NCBI GenBank assembly: GCA_029891345.1
Contig: CM057002.1
Location: forward strand, 17,916,295-17,980,294
DNA: 64,000 nt
Direction of reading: 5' to 3'
DNA from: Dryococelus australis
Taxonomy: Eukaryota > Arthropoda > Insecta > Phasmatodea > Phasmatidae
Below, piece after piece: positions 1 to 10,379 of the stretch (positions within the stretch are counted from its first letter, which is position 1; each line of letters opens with the position of its first letter). A program made the position numbers and the translations under genes. The notes beneath the pieces are model-generated. The model saw only the letters and a program-made list of their open reading frames with translations, made no database searches and was not told the origin of the DNA.

Positions 1-26
1 TTTATCTATCAACTGTGACATTTCAT

Positions 27-560
27 TTCAAATTAATATGAATGAAAACAAAGAAGAAATATGTGTTGGTAATGCCTAATGACTGTTCACGATAAAGTAA
101 GTACTTTTGGAATCAACCTTAGAAAAAAAGTCACTATCCCTACCTGCATATTTTTCAACGGGCGCACTGTGTGACATGCGCCTAGTAAGTTGGTAATGAT
201 AGCCGGAAAGTAGTTCCATCTCTTAACATCGAATTAAAAGTGTTAGGTAACCATATGTGACAACTGAAATTATTTATTTCGCTTTCTGTTTTATTTAATG
301 CTCCGAAGTGTAAAATTAACAGATTAATAGCATATTTACTTTTGTATTAGTTTCACAGTTTCACATGATCAACGCATGAATAAAGTGATGAGGCCCATTG
401 CAATGATAATTTTACATAAGGCGGAAGAATACACAACGTGCATACATGTAGATCTTAAGCAGGGCTTTCAAAAGTGCTCATTTTACCGTGAACAGCCTAT
501 AGTAAGAAATAGCTCTTATGAATAGTGTTCTTCCACTGAGTGTGCACAAATGCGGCACGT
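27..560. repeat. Interspersed repeat carrying a nested GTTCACGG-family MITE
   Basis: The bases on both sides of the MITE at 81-500 recur elsewhere in the window. The left flank ends in TGTGTTGGTAATGCC and the right flank begins with TATAGTAAGAAATAG. The same two flanks occur in inverse order around the MITE at 1275-1690 and around a different TIR element at 30339-30762. So an older repeat unit existed before the TIR elements entered it, or both were copied together. I do not recognise the older repeat and see no coding capacity in it. Confidence 0.6.
81..500 (-). mobile_element. GTTCACGG-family MITE, type A, copy 1
   Basis: Non-autonomous DNA transposon of about 420 bp. The left end is a slightly mutated TIR (CTGTTCACGATAAAGT) and the right end is its inverse (ACCGTGAACAGCCTATAG). 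The interior matches the copies at 1275-1690 and 3549-3967, but in the opposite orientation. The ends read TATAGG..CCTATA, consistent with a TA target duplication as in Tc1/mariner-type elements. No coding capacity is visible, so it would have depended on a transposase encoded elsewhere. Confidence 0.8.
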
Positions 561-689
561 TGTCTCTTTGGTGTAATTTTCTAAATTCGGTTAAGCATTG
601 CAAAAGTTTAGGCCTATAATAGTTAACATTTTGGCAGGAGCATGTACGTATCACAGTTTGGACCAAATACAAACTTTTACACTCCAATA

Positions 690-780
690 AATAGATTTCA
701 TCCATTCACCGTATTGGCTCTCAAGGCCTGGATGTTAAGATCCGCCCAAACATATTCACTCACTCACTCCATTCATCGTC
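690..780 (+). mobile_element. 3' fragment of a tRNA-derived SINE
   Basis: This stretch aligns with the last 90 or so bases of the complete SINE at 14756-14992: a TTGGCTCTCAAGG core, then GATGTTAAGATCCG, then a CACTCACTC-rich 3' tail. The tRNA-like head is missing, so this is a 5'-truncated copy, the usual result of incomplete reverse transcription. It is homologous to the minus-strand copy at 19931-20125. Confidence 0.65.
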
Positions 781-1219
781 TGATTAAAAGCAGACACTTT
801 GGAACACCAGTCCACACTGCGGTGGAAATATTTCTATGCCTAACTCTCTTATAAGGAATCTCGCTTTCTTGCCAACCTGAGTAGAATAGCCCTTACCTAA
901 GTCGAAGCCACGTGGTTTAAGGGAGACAGATAAAAATCGTTGTGGCGTTACCGCTTTTAGAGCAATAACATTTATTAAGCATTCGTTATTGACGTTTCTT
1001 CTTCTATAAGCCATAGTATCTCGCTCAGATGGCTGAATAACTGTAATGGCGATGGAGTAAATTTAATTGTTTACCATACTTAATAAAAAGGAATTAAAGT
1101 CCATTCACGGTTGCTTCCAACTTTCTGAAACCCTGTAAAGTTCTACTTTTAGGATATTCCTCCGCCACATGCAAACAAAGCGTAACCGAGTCTATAAAGT
1201 TATACCGCAGGGACCACAA
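781..1219. other. No recognisable feature
   Basis: AT-rich sequence with only short chance reading frames. I see no domain, RNA gene or clear repeat here. Confidence 0.5.
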
Positions 1220-1274
1220 ACGACACTAGTGCGCACTCAAATTGATAATATTTTCCACGAGAATTATTTATTAT

Positions 1275-1690
1275 AGGCTGTTCACGGTAAAGTGAGCACT
1301 TCTGAAAGCCCTGCTTAAGATCTACTTGTATGCACGTTCTGTATTCTCCCGCTTTATGTAAAATTAAATTGCCATGGGCCTCATCACTTTATTAATGCGT
1401 CGATCAAGTGAAACGGTCAAATTATTAAAAAAGTAAATATTTAATGAATATGTTCTTTTATACACATCGATGCATAAAAAAACAGTAAGCGAAATATAAA
1501 ACGTAAGTTATCACAAATGGTTCACAAACACATTTATTCGGCGTTAAGATACGGAACTACTTCCCATCCATCGTTACCAACTTTACTGGGCTCGTGTCAT
1601 TCATGACGCTCATTGAAATATATGCAGGTAGCAGCAGTGACTTTTTATAAGGTTGATTTCAAAAGTGCACACTTTATCGTGAACAGTCTT
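1275..1690 (+). mobile_element. GTTCACGG-family MITE, type A, copy 2
   Basis: About 416 bp. It starts with TATAGGCTGTTCACGGTAAA and ends in the inverse TIR with minor changes (TTTATCGTGAACAG). It lies in opposite orientation to copy 1 and its outer flanks (about 1220-1274 and 1691-1760) are the reverse complement of copy 1's flanks. The two copies and their flanks therefore form an inverted pair spanning roughly 27-1760. Confidence 0.82.
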
Positions 1691-1760
1691 TACTAGGCAT
1701 TACCAACACATGTATTTTCTTCCTGTTAATATTCTACTGATTATAAATTAATGTTATAAT

Positions 1761-2410
1761 TTATAAATAAAATATAAGTAAAAGTTTACTTTATCACACA
1801 AAGGTAATTTCTATGTTAACACTAGTATAAAACGCTTATGACACATGAAATATTTAGGAAACAACCAAACACATTATACTTGGTGTAAGTTTTCAAAGGT
1901 TTGTTTCAGGAAGTGTGAAGAAACCGTGGATATACTTATAAGCATTGATTACCTACCTTCTAGTCCGGGGTTAAGAGCAAAATATGGCCCAAACTTTGTG
2001 ATAAAAGCAAGCCACATAGTAAAGTTGTTGATTGGATCCCTCTGAATGATTTGAGAAGCGGTGACCCCCAGAACCCCTCCATGGAGGGACAGTACCCCCT
2101 TAATCAGGGCATAAAATAATATTTTGACGTTTTTCTACGAAACTGATGCTCGTACGACAAAAATAATTAATAAAATCATAGACAATCGAATTATCTTCAA
2201 GTTTGATCCTAATCATACTTTATGTAGGACTTACCGTTTCGGAGATACGGACCATTTATAACTCGAAGGAGACTAGGGTAACCCTATTGATAATGGCCTA
2301 GATAATTTTAATGCCGCGCCGACTGTTTGTACAATTAAATAAAAGTTATAAAATGTAATTATGACTTATGACATAAAATAAATCTGCCCCTTAACCTCCA
2401 ACTCGCACTT
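1761..2410. other. No recognisable feature
   Basis: AT-rich, with short non-descript open frames, for example at 1845-2045. I recognise no gene or repeat. Confidence 0.5.
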
Positions 2411-2840
2411 CGATTTTTTATTTTAAAATAACTGTAAAAAAAACTTTTAAACTAAGCTTTTATTTATAAATGCGCTAAAAAGAGAAAAATGATTATAGCA
2501 GTAACACAATTAGTAGAACTTGTAAGATGTGGTCGAACAGCCATAATAAACTTTACTACAAATTAATATATTTGTATCAATTTATATTTAGTATGTAAAA
2601 GCTTGGCGCGAAGAGTCAAAAGCCTTACGCAAGATATGTGCTTACTACGCTTACGCAAATGAAGCATTTGTTCTTTATTGCGCCAAGCTTTTATATACTA
2701 AACACAAATTGATGCAAACATATTAATTTGTAGTAAAGTTTATTACGGCTGTTCGACCACATCTTAAAAGTTCTACAAATTGTGAATAAAAGCTTTGTTT
2801 TAAAGTTTTTTTTCCTTCGGTTATTTTATTTTTCACTTTT
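2411..2840. repeat. Long inverted repeat (hairpin or foldback-type element)
   Basis: The left arm (about 2411-2608) is repeated in reverse complement as the right arm (about 2683-2840). Shared blocks include TTTACTACAAATTAATAT, GATGTGGTCGAACAGCC and AAGCTTGGCGC. A spacer of about 75 bp separates the arms. The left arm holds an insertion of about 40 bp that is absent from the right arm. The structure fits a foldback element or MITE with very long TIRs. No coding capacity. A transcript across it would fold into a hairpin of 150 bp or more. Confidence 0.75.
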
Positions 2841-3548
2841 AGTTTCACCAATGTTTTTGTTATTATAGCAATGCACATCTCGTAACAAGCAATTTACGTC
2901 TGTTAATGTGCATTACAAACATAGTTGCTACAGACCCCGGTCACCTACAGTCAAATTACTCAACGAGGCCAAACTCGATACGTTTACTGTGCTAGGAGAG
3001 AAATTAATTTAAATCAGCATTTCCAAGACATCGAAGTTTCTCATAAAATTTCCCCAACATACTAAAACATTTATGCGAAATGCAATAGTTACGTAATATG
3101 AAAAAACCAACATTAATACACTAGATAACGACGCAAATCGACTCTGTGTGTGTATACGAGCACAGCTGATCGGACGCACCAAGCCACCCTGCCTGATCGA
3201 GGCAGGCTTGTGCCACCCACACAAGGACGAAAGTCAAAGACAGGAAGGTCTGGCAACATTGCTGCAGCAAGCTCAATTGGATAACCTCAGTTGTACCTTC
3301 ACGTTGTCTTTTCATCGGAACTACACATTAATGCATAATTTCAGCTCAATTCGATAATGGGAAGTGGCTTAACAAATATACACGTGAAGTTACATAAAAG
3401 CTTGTAACTTCCGGCTCCATCATCAGATCAGCTCAGTGGTACTTTCGCATTGTATTGTCATCGGAACTATTCATGTATGCAAAATTTCAGCTCAGTTGGA
3501 TTGCGGGAAGAGGTTTAAAATCGACTTGCAATATTTGACCTAAACACA
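2841..3548. other. No recognisable feature
   Basis: The segment at 3140-3300 is somewhat GC-richer and has overlapping short open frames on both strands. They resemble no family I know. No RNA gene seen. Confidence 0.45.
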
Positions 3549-3967
3549 GGCTGTTCACGGTAAAATGAGCACTTAAAAAGCCCTGCTAAAGATCTACTTG
3601 TATACACATTGGGTGTTCTTCCGCCTTATGTAAAATTGACACTGGCAATGGCCTCGTCACTTTATCAATGCGTCGGTCCAGTGAAACTGTAAAACCATAA
3701 GAAAAGTAAACATTTTAAAAATCTGCTAATTTTTACGCTTAGACGCATTAAAGCAAACAGAAAGCGATGGAAATAATTTAAGTTAACACAAATGGTTACC
3801 CAACAATTTTTATTCGACGTTAAGATATGGAACTACTTTCCCTTTCATCGTTACCAACTTTACTGGGCACATGTCACTCAGTGCGCCCGTTGAAATATAA
3901 GCAGGTAGGAGTAGCAATTTTTTTCTAAGGTTGATTTCAAAAGTGCTCACTTTATCGTGAACAGCCG
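3549..3967 (+). mobile_element. GTTCACGG-family MITE, type A, copy 3
   Basis: About 419 bp with both TIRs (AGGCTGTTCACGGTAAAA on the left, TTTATCGTGAACAGCC on the right). The interior is colinear with copy 2, including the CACTTTATCAATGCGTCGG block and the ACCAACTTTACTGGGC block. Its flanks (ACAC and GTTACATA) do not match those of copies 1 and 2, so it is an independent insertion. Confidence 0.82.
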
Positions 3968-4111
3968 TTACATACAATTGAAGTTAAATAATAATAATGT
4001 AAAAGCTTGTAAAAGTGCACAGTAAAAAAAATACATCAGTTACTTTTGCCGGTAAATCTTTTTGTGAAATTGACAATTGCAACATATTCACCAATAATAG
4101 TAAATAAAGCT

Positions 4112-4352
4112 ATAAGCTATTATTCACTGTAAAGTGATCACTTTTGTTAGCCATGTCACTTGGAATAATACTCAATAAACATATTTTATTTTAACCTTAG
4201 AAGTAAACTACATAGTGCGGTGGAATATATACCGACACTCTGTTACTTACATGGCAATATTTATTTTAAAAGGTGGTTAAAAGATAAGAAATCGTTGAAA
4301 GGAAAAAGTGACTAGACCCTCGAAAGTGCTCATTTTACCGTTAACAGCCTAT
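4112..4352 (-). mobile_element. GTTCACGG-family MITE, type B, copy 1
   Basis: About 240 bp. It has the same outer TIR as type A, here mutated on the left (TTCACTGTAAAGTGATCAC), with AACAGCCTATA at the right end. The interior is shorter and different from type A, with blocks ATGGCAATATTTATTTTAAA and AAAAAGTGACTAG. The same interior occurs at 19692-19930, 22467-22705 and 24211-24446. Confidence 0.75.
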
Positions 4353-4761
4353 ACTACAATAGAGTTAACAATGTCAATATTTAAACATGATGTAGACAGA
4401 CTTTCAAAATATGCAAGTTTTTTTTTAACTGCAATGAAAAAAAAGTGGATTTTTTTCTAAAGTCTATTTTTATCCTCAATGCGCCCTGTGCTATTCGCGG
4501 GATGTTCAGTTCTGTATATAGTATATAATAAATATACTGTGTACTAGAAGACTCTGTGTATGTATGTACAAAGGAAACAATAGAGCCTACACCAATCATC
4601 GTGACAGTGGCGCCTCTAAGTGGAAGAAAACGGCAGTAGTAATCAAGATGGCGGGCCGGTAGGTTGTGGTGCACCGATTTGTTTTTTTGTTTTTTTTTTT
4701 TTTTTAGTCCTATATTCCCAGTCGCTGTCTGCAGCAACTCTATAAGGCCAACTCAACTATC

Positions 4762-4819
4762 AGGCGCGTATGATCTATGCAGAGAGGTGTCTCAGGGCGC
4801 TGCTGTTTGCTACCTCTGT

Positions 4820-4868
<49 letters not shown>

Positions 4869-4945
4869 CACACACACATCGCCTGTTCGTACAGTCGGCA
4901 CTTACTTTGAATTAGCAGGCGCGTATGATCTACACAGAGGTGCCT
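4762..4945 (+). repeat. Direct repeat of about 30 bp flanking a microsatellite
   Basis: A short motif, AGGCGCGTATGATCTA followed by an AGAGGTG-containing tail, occurs at about 4762-4792 and again at about 4917-4945. The two copies bracket the TA/CA microsatellite. It may be a small segmental duplication or remnants of a terminal repeat. Confidence 0.5.
4821..4879 (+). repeat. Compound microsatellite (TA)n(CA)n
   Basis: About 38 bp of alternating TA followed by about 19 bp of alternating CA. A simple sequence repeat with no coding role. The open frames that cross it are artefacts of the repeat. Confidence 0.95.
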
Positions 4946-5595
4946 CTGTGCAGTTCATGCCCGCCTGGTTTTACTGCAATTGGGCTGATGGCGTGCAGAG
5001 AAAATGCACTGCGTTCATTCACATCGTGGTTCCCACCACGGGTTCACGTGACCTGTGACGTCAGTTCCGATGCGCAGTGCAGTGCTGACCAAGATAACCA
5101 ACCAACTTTTAACTCGGACTCGGCAGCTGATCGGCAGGGCGTGTACATGATTCGTTACCGATAAATATGCCATCATGGACGGGCCAATTGAAATGCAAGC
5201 TCGGGCTGCGCAAGAGTATGTCAAGGCGGGAAAACGAGTACTTTGTTTATGTGATTAAATACTGTAACAATATATGTATTTAAAATAACGCATGGTTTAC
5301 TTGAACTGCAAAAAACACCATTCATAAAGACTGAAGATGAGACTGGCCGATCTCGCTGGTTGCGCACAACCAATCTCCGTGTCCCAATGCGTGGATTTGA
5401 TTTAAGATTCCAATATTGTTTAGTAAACAAGTGCTTTGAGATGTTTTTTCTTCTTCCTCTAACCAATTTTTAATTATGTTTGATTAAATTCAAAATTAAA
5501 AAAGCATTTTATTAATATTATAGTGCTTTCCACTTAAAAATTAAAAAATAAACAAGCACACCCATTATTGTTGAACATGTAACTTTGACAGTTGT
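4946..5595. other. No recognisable feature
   Basis: No gene recognised. The first 250 bases are GC-richer and the rest is AT-rich. Open frames on both strands are short and overlap each other. Confidence 0.45.
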
Positions 5596-5930
5596 GTTCC
5601 CTTGGGGGTAGGTGAGTGTAGGGTGCATGCGCAGAAGACGAATGTATGGTCCAGTCAACCCGGCCCTATTTCGTCAGTGTCCACCCTATAAAAGACGTGC
5701 GCCCGCGAACATAGCATCTTCACTCTGCATCTCGTAACATGCGTGCCCCTGTGTCCCTCGCTTACATGAGTAGAGAGAGCTGCGAGTTTGCTACAGGAAA
5801 TGATCATGCCATCTGACGGGCATTATTACCACAGTTCGTTTTAGTGTACCAACAGAACAGTCAGTACCATTACTGAAAATGTTTTACTATAGAAGCATTA
5901 AATTCCATGGTGACCACGTTTATTCCGTAC
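5596..5930 (+). repeat. Putative 5' LTR of the BEL/Pao element
   Basis: It starts with TGTTCCC and ends near CCGTACA, with a TATA-like CCCTATAAAAG at about 5685-5695 and an initiator-rich region after it, as in an LTR U3/R boundary. The placement fits, since gag follows about 450 bp downstream. However, it does not align with the 3' LTR candidate at 11638-12077, so the call rests on position and promoter-like content only. Confidence 0.45.
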
Positions 5931-6383
5931 AGTGAATGTGATACGTCCTTCGGTCGTTTTACGTGATCTGCGTAATTGAAGCTTTATCTCACGAGTGTGC
6001 ATATACTACAGCCGCCGCTCTGAATCAACTCATCACAAAAACATCCCAAGAAGGAATCAGTATTTTCTTCATCGTTGTCCTGTACATTTGTGAGAAGTGT
6101 TGCGGTTTCGTGGAAATCCCAGGGAAGCCACATAGTTGTTCGTATTATTGTGCAATGTTCTATTACCAGTCTGTGCTGTACACGTGGGTGAGTAGTTTTT
6201 TTGTCTTCTTGTTGCATCATCCCGTTTGCAGCGTGTTTTGTGGAGCGAATCAGCGCTTTATCGCAGAGATGGTATGCAAGGTCTCCTAACCTAGCTTTTG
6301 ACTTCTGTTTCGCTGTATTACCGTATTGCATCAAGTGTTGATATTTTCTTCGTTGTTGTGTGATCGATTGGTAGGTCCTAGAC

Positions 6384-7524
6384 ATGGGATTCAAAATATT
6401 TTTGGTGAAGTTCAAGTTTCAGGAGAGCAAGCTGAAACACATTAACGAAAGGGTGCAAGCTCTTGTTAAGGCAGAGGTCACAGTAAATTCCGTCCATGAC
6501 GTAAATGCATTCGGCGCACAGGCAGATGCAATCGAGTCCGAAGTAAATTCTTTGTGCAACGAACTATTACATATTTATCCACTGCCGGACAATATAGACG
6601 AAAATGTGCCAACCTCGAAGCACGAGTCTTTCTTTGTTACGTTGTCAGACGTCCGATACAACATAACCCCATTCTTGTCCATTCATGCTGTGCCAGCTTC
6701 GTCAACCAATAATCTTGCCTCCACATCAGCAAATGTTAGACTTCCGGAAATTATTTTGCCCTCTTTCTCAGGGCAGTGGGAGGAGTGGCTAATGTTTTCT
6801 CAACTGTATCAAGCTACAATCCACGACAGTCAAACATTGGTCGACATAGAAAAATTCCAGTACTTCTTAGGATGTCTCAAGGGGGAGGCTTTACAGTTGG
6901 TAAAGAATCTGCCTGTTACTGCTGAAAATTATTTAGTAGCCTGGGAACTTCTTACATCCCAATAACAGAATGTGGGAAAACTCACCACCTTGTCTATTGA
7001 CAGGATTATCGATTTGCCTAGTGTGTACTCCACAAACCACTAATCCCATCAAAACTTTATCAACACGTTCAGTGAAAATGCTCGAGCCCTCGAAGGGTTA
7101 GATTGTGACATAGAACAGAATAATCCATTGCTTGCAACATTCTTGTTACACAAATTAGATGTAGATGTCAGTGCAAAGTTTGGAAACTCACACACAGAAA
7201 ATACTGACTCATTTCCCACTGTTTCAGAGCTTATTGATTTTCTGCGATCAAGGGTCTCAAAATTGGATTGTGCAGTTGATGTGAGCAAAGTTGGGGCTGG
7301 TCAAGTGCATAGGAAAACATCCATAACCAAATCAGGTCACATAACCTCACAACCACGGTCGGTCCTCGTTATCTAAGCCTTGCCCAGTTAGTCAGAACAC
7401 CTCTCACAGTGTTTACAAGTGCCCAGAGTTAGTCAGTACATCACCCACTGACAGGCAGTCAATGGTTAGTAAAAGAAAACTATGTTTCAACTGTCTTGGA
7501 GGATCCCATGCAATAGCTAATTGC
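6384..7524 (+). pseudogene. gag: BEL/Pao gag pseudogene
   Basis: Encodes the structural gag protein that would have packaged the element RNA. The frame opens at an ATG at 6384 and runs to 7376 with two in-frame stops (6963 and about 7041). It contains the conserved BEL gag region (DUF1759-like) with LPSFSGQWEEWLMF, LVDIEKFQYFLGCL and a VAWELL motif. After a frame change, a CCHC zinc knuckle is intact at 7483-7524, with residues C-x2-C-x4-H-x4-C in CFNCLGGSHAIANC. Known gag proteins of this superfamily have the same order of parts. The stops mean no full-length product is possible from this copy. Confidence 0.85.
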
Positions 7525-7566
7525 GCCCCGTCTCACACATTTTATTGATTTAAACAAAAACATACT

Positions 7567-7833
7567 TTGCTCCACATCGATGGGAGGTCAAATGTAACTT
7601 CAGGGTCTCGAAACAAAGTTTCTGCCAGCACTGAGGGTCCAGGCAGTACATTTGCATGTGTGTCACCCCATGATTGTAAATCTGTTTTATTGTCTACAAC
7701 TCTGGTCAAAGTGTATGGTGTCGATAACAAACTTCATGTCGTGCACTGTCTGCTTGATAATGCAGCTCAGGCATCTTTCATATCTGAAGTCTCTACAGAG
7801 GTACCGTCTCACCCTCTGCATAACGCACGTTAA
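7567..7833 (+). pseudogene. Retropepsin-like aspartic protease remnant (BEL/Pao)
   Basis: In the same frame as the zinc knuckle but separated from it by a stop. The open stretch encodes the protease region that would process the polyprotein. The motif LLDNAAQASFISE at about 7750-7790 stands where family members usually have LLDSGSQ. The catalytic aspartate remains, but the following Ser/Thr-Gly pair has become Asn-Ala, so activity is unlikely. The frame ends at 7833 and the next 370 bases are disrupted up to the start of the RT-linked sequence. Confidence 0.75.
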
Positions 7834-8199
7834 AGGGTGTTTGGCATCTCTCAATGAGCTGTAAATCTGAAACGAATTATTAGTTGTAAGATACAATTCC
7901 CCAGGGAGCATCAGTGTACCTTCAATCACTCACTTGTTGTGTCAAAGATCACTAGCAATCTGCCACGGGCTTCTGTAGATCATCGTGTCCGAATCTAATT
8001 GGGCTCCCTTCCTCTGGCAGACCCCCACTTTGCAAACCTGCTCCAATTGATATGTTGTTAGGTGCTGATGTTTATGCACATGTGTGTTTGAGTGACATGT
8101 TAGAATTAGGACAGCACATGCCTGTGGCGCTGGAGTCTCAGTTCGGATGAGTACTGCTGAGTGAGTACCCAGAGTCATGCACCTATTCTGATCAAGACG

Positions 8200-9300
8200 T
8201 ACTCTTAATGTTCATTGGCATGGAGGATCCATTATATTTGACTCTAAAGCGGTTTTGGAAAGTTGAGGAACCACCATGTGTTAATGCAAAGCCGCCAGAT
8301 GCTGACTACTGTGAGAAACATTTCGAGGACACCCATTCGCGGGACGAGATGGGGAGATATAAGTTTCGTCTTCCTTTCAAACCTCAGGCTCGACCTCTCT
8401 TGGGGAATCGTATTTGAATGCTGAACGTAGGTTCTGGTCTTTAGAAAAGAAACTTTCATTACATCTTGAAACGAAGACCATGTACACAGATTTCATGACA
8501 GACAATTCTGAGTCAGGCCATATGAAGGTGTATGTTCCCTCCACCCAGCCGACTGATGCTAAGGAGACAGCAGAATGGTTCATTTCACATCATGGTGTTC
8601 TAAAAATGTCTAGCACAACCACCAAATTGAGGGTGGTATTCGATGGTAGTGCCAAAACCACCACTGGGGTCTCACTCAACAATGTTCTGCTTCCAGAGCC
8701 CAAACTTCAGAATGAAATCTGTGATATTATTTTGAGATTCAAGTTGTACAGTGTAGTATTCTCCTGTGATATTAAGCAAATGTAGTGGCAAATTTTAATC
8801 CATGAGGCTGACCAATCATACCAACTCATTCTCTGGCATGACAATCCATCCCGTCCGCTCACAGTTTTTCAGTTAAATAAGGTAACCTATGGTCTATCAG
8901 CCTCTCCATTCCTGGTTATTCGAACACCGCACCAGTTGGCCTTGATTGAGGGTGCCCAATATCCTCTTGCAGCAAAAGTTCTTCACAATCATATTTTTGT
9001 CGATTATATTTTTATGGGAGTAATGTCCGTGGAGGAAGCGCACACATTGAAATCCCAGCTGATTGAACTTTTGCATAAGGATGGGTTCGAACTCCGGAAG
9101 TGGTACAGCAATCACCCGCAGCTCCTCGATGATATTACTGTAACTCATCGGGAAACCCCTACAGATCTGGACTTCTCATCTGGCCATGTTGTAAATGTTC
9201 TCAGGTTGTATTGGAACACAGAGAAGGACTCATTTTCTTATCACTTGAGGATCACCACCGGGGTTGCAACCAAACACTTTGTCCTTCCACAAACTGCACT
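8200..9300 (+). pseudogene. pol: BEL/Pao reverse transcriptase pseudogene
   Basis: Encodes the RNA-dependent DNA polymerase of the element. The upstream linker typical of Pao pol is visible at 8208-8417 (LKRFWKVEEPP, then HSRDEMGRYKFRLPF). A frameshift near 8410 moves to the RT frame, with LRVVFDGSAKT and VFSCDIKQM. A TAG at 8783-8785 then interrupts it, after which the same frame continues (LNKVTYGLSASPF). The catalytic box at 8996-9007 reads FVDY instead of the usual YVDD, so the second aspartate is lost. This copy cannot encode an active polymerase. Confidence 0.88.
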
Positions 9301-9990
9301 AATAAGTGATCCTATGGGATGGTTGTTACAAATAATTGTGTGGGCTAAGATGCTAATGCAGTGGGTATGGACTCAGGGCTTAGGTTGGGATGACCCTCTT
9401 CCATCTCCGGCCTTGGAGAAGTGGAACCAGTTCTTTGATGGGCTAATAGAACTAGAAATACTTAGCCTGCCTCGTTTCATGCATCCTGATGTTGTCAGTG
9501 TGGAGCTGCATGGTTTCTCGGAAGCTTCGGAGAAAGCCTATGCAACTGCTGTATATCTCAGGAGTGTGGATACTCGACGGAATGTGTCTGTGCATCTCGT
9601 CCTAACAAAGTCGTGGGTAGCTCCACTCAAGCAGGTGTCTCTTCCTCGATTAGAATTGTGCTCTGCTCATATACTGGCAAAACTTATGCTTTATTATTAT
9701 GCCTTCCTGGTATAGCACTTAAATGTCACTGCTATCCATGCCTGGACCGATTCCAGTTTTACTCTGACTTGGATAAAGACCCAGCCCTACTTACTGAAAA
9801 CATTTGTGGTAAATCGTGTTGCACAGATCCAGGACTGGGTCCCTCCCCAGCTATGTAAACATGTCATTGCCAAAGACAATCCTTCTGATTGTGCCACCCG
9901 TGGCATGCTGTCTCATGAACTCCTCTCGCATGACTTGTGGTGGCGTGGCCCTGGCTTGTTAGTCGACCTTCTAGGGCAGTGGCCAGTGTC
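9301..9990 (+). pseudogene. pol: BEL/Pao RNase H pseudogene
   Basis: Continues in the RT frame. The first RNase H strand reads ELHGFSEASEKAYATAVYL, where the family's usual aspartate in the A-D-A-S box is replaced by S-E-A-S. VSLPRLELCSAHILAKLM carries the conserved glutamate. A stop at 9713-9715 follows, then AWTDSSFTLTWI with a conserved aspartate at about 9755. The RNase H tail and connection (AKDNPSDCATRG, then LWWRGP) ends near 9990. These motifs match the domain order RT, RNase H, connection in BEL/Pao pol. Confidence 0.82.
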
Positions 9991-10379
9991 CACAATTAAT
10001 CAGATGGATGAGATCCCAGAATCAAAGCCTTCTCAATTCGCATTACTTACCACACATGACATTTCTGAAGAACTTCCAGTATTGCAACTAATTTCCTCGT
10101 GGCCCAAGCAGGTTCGTGTCATGACATATGTAAAGCATTTCATCAACCACATTAAGAAACAGCCTTGTACCAGTGGCATCCTGTCGCCTGCAGAACTGAA
10201 AGAGGCCACTGCTTTGGTATGCATGTGTATCCAACAGGAGCATTTGTTAGAGGATTTTAAATGGCTCAAAGAGGGGAAACCTTGCTCAACACGAGTGCAG
10301 CGTTTGGCACCATCCTTGGATGAAAATGGTGTTCTCAGGGCGGGCGGCCGTTTTTCACATGTCAACGTATAATTTTCAG

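Noticed and set aside
4381..4737. 118-codon minus-strand open frame
   Set aside because: It runs through homopolymer and low-complexity DNA (lysine-rich run from poly-T), with no domain. Treated as chance.
5963..6289. Open frames on both strands just before gag
   Set aside because: The plus and minus frames overlap almost completely and neither resembles a known protein. The region is leader sequence of the BEL/Pao element.
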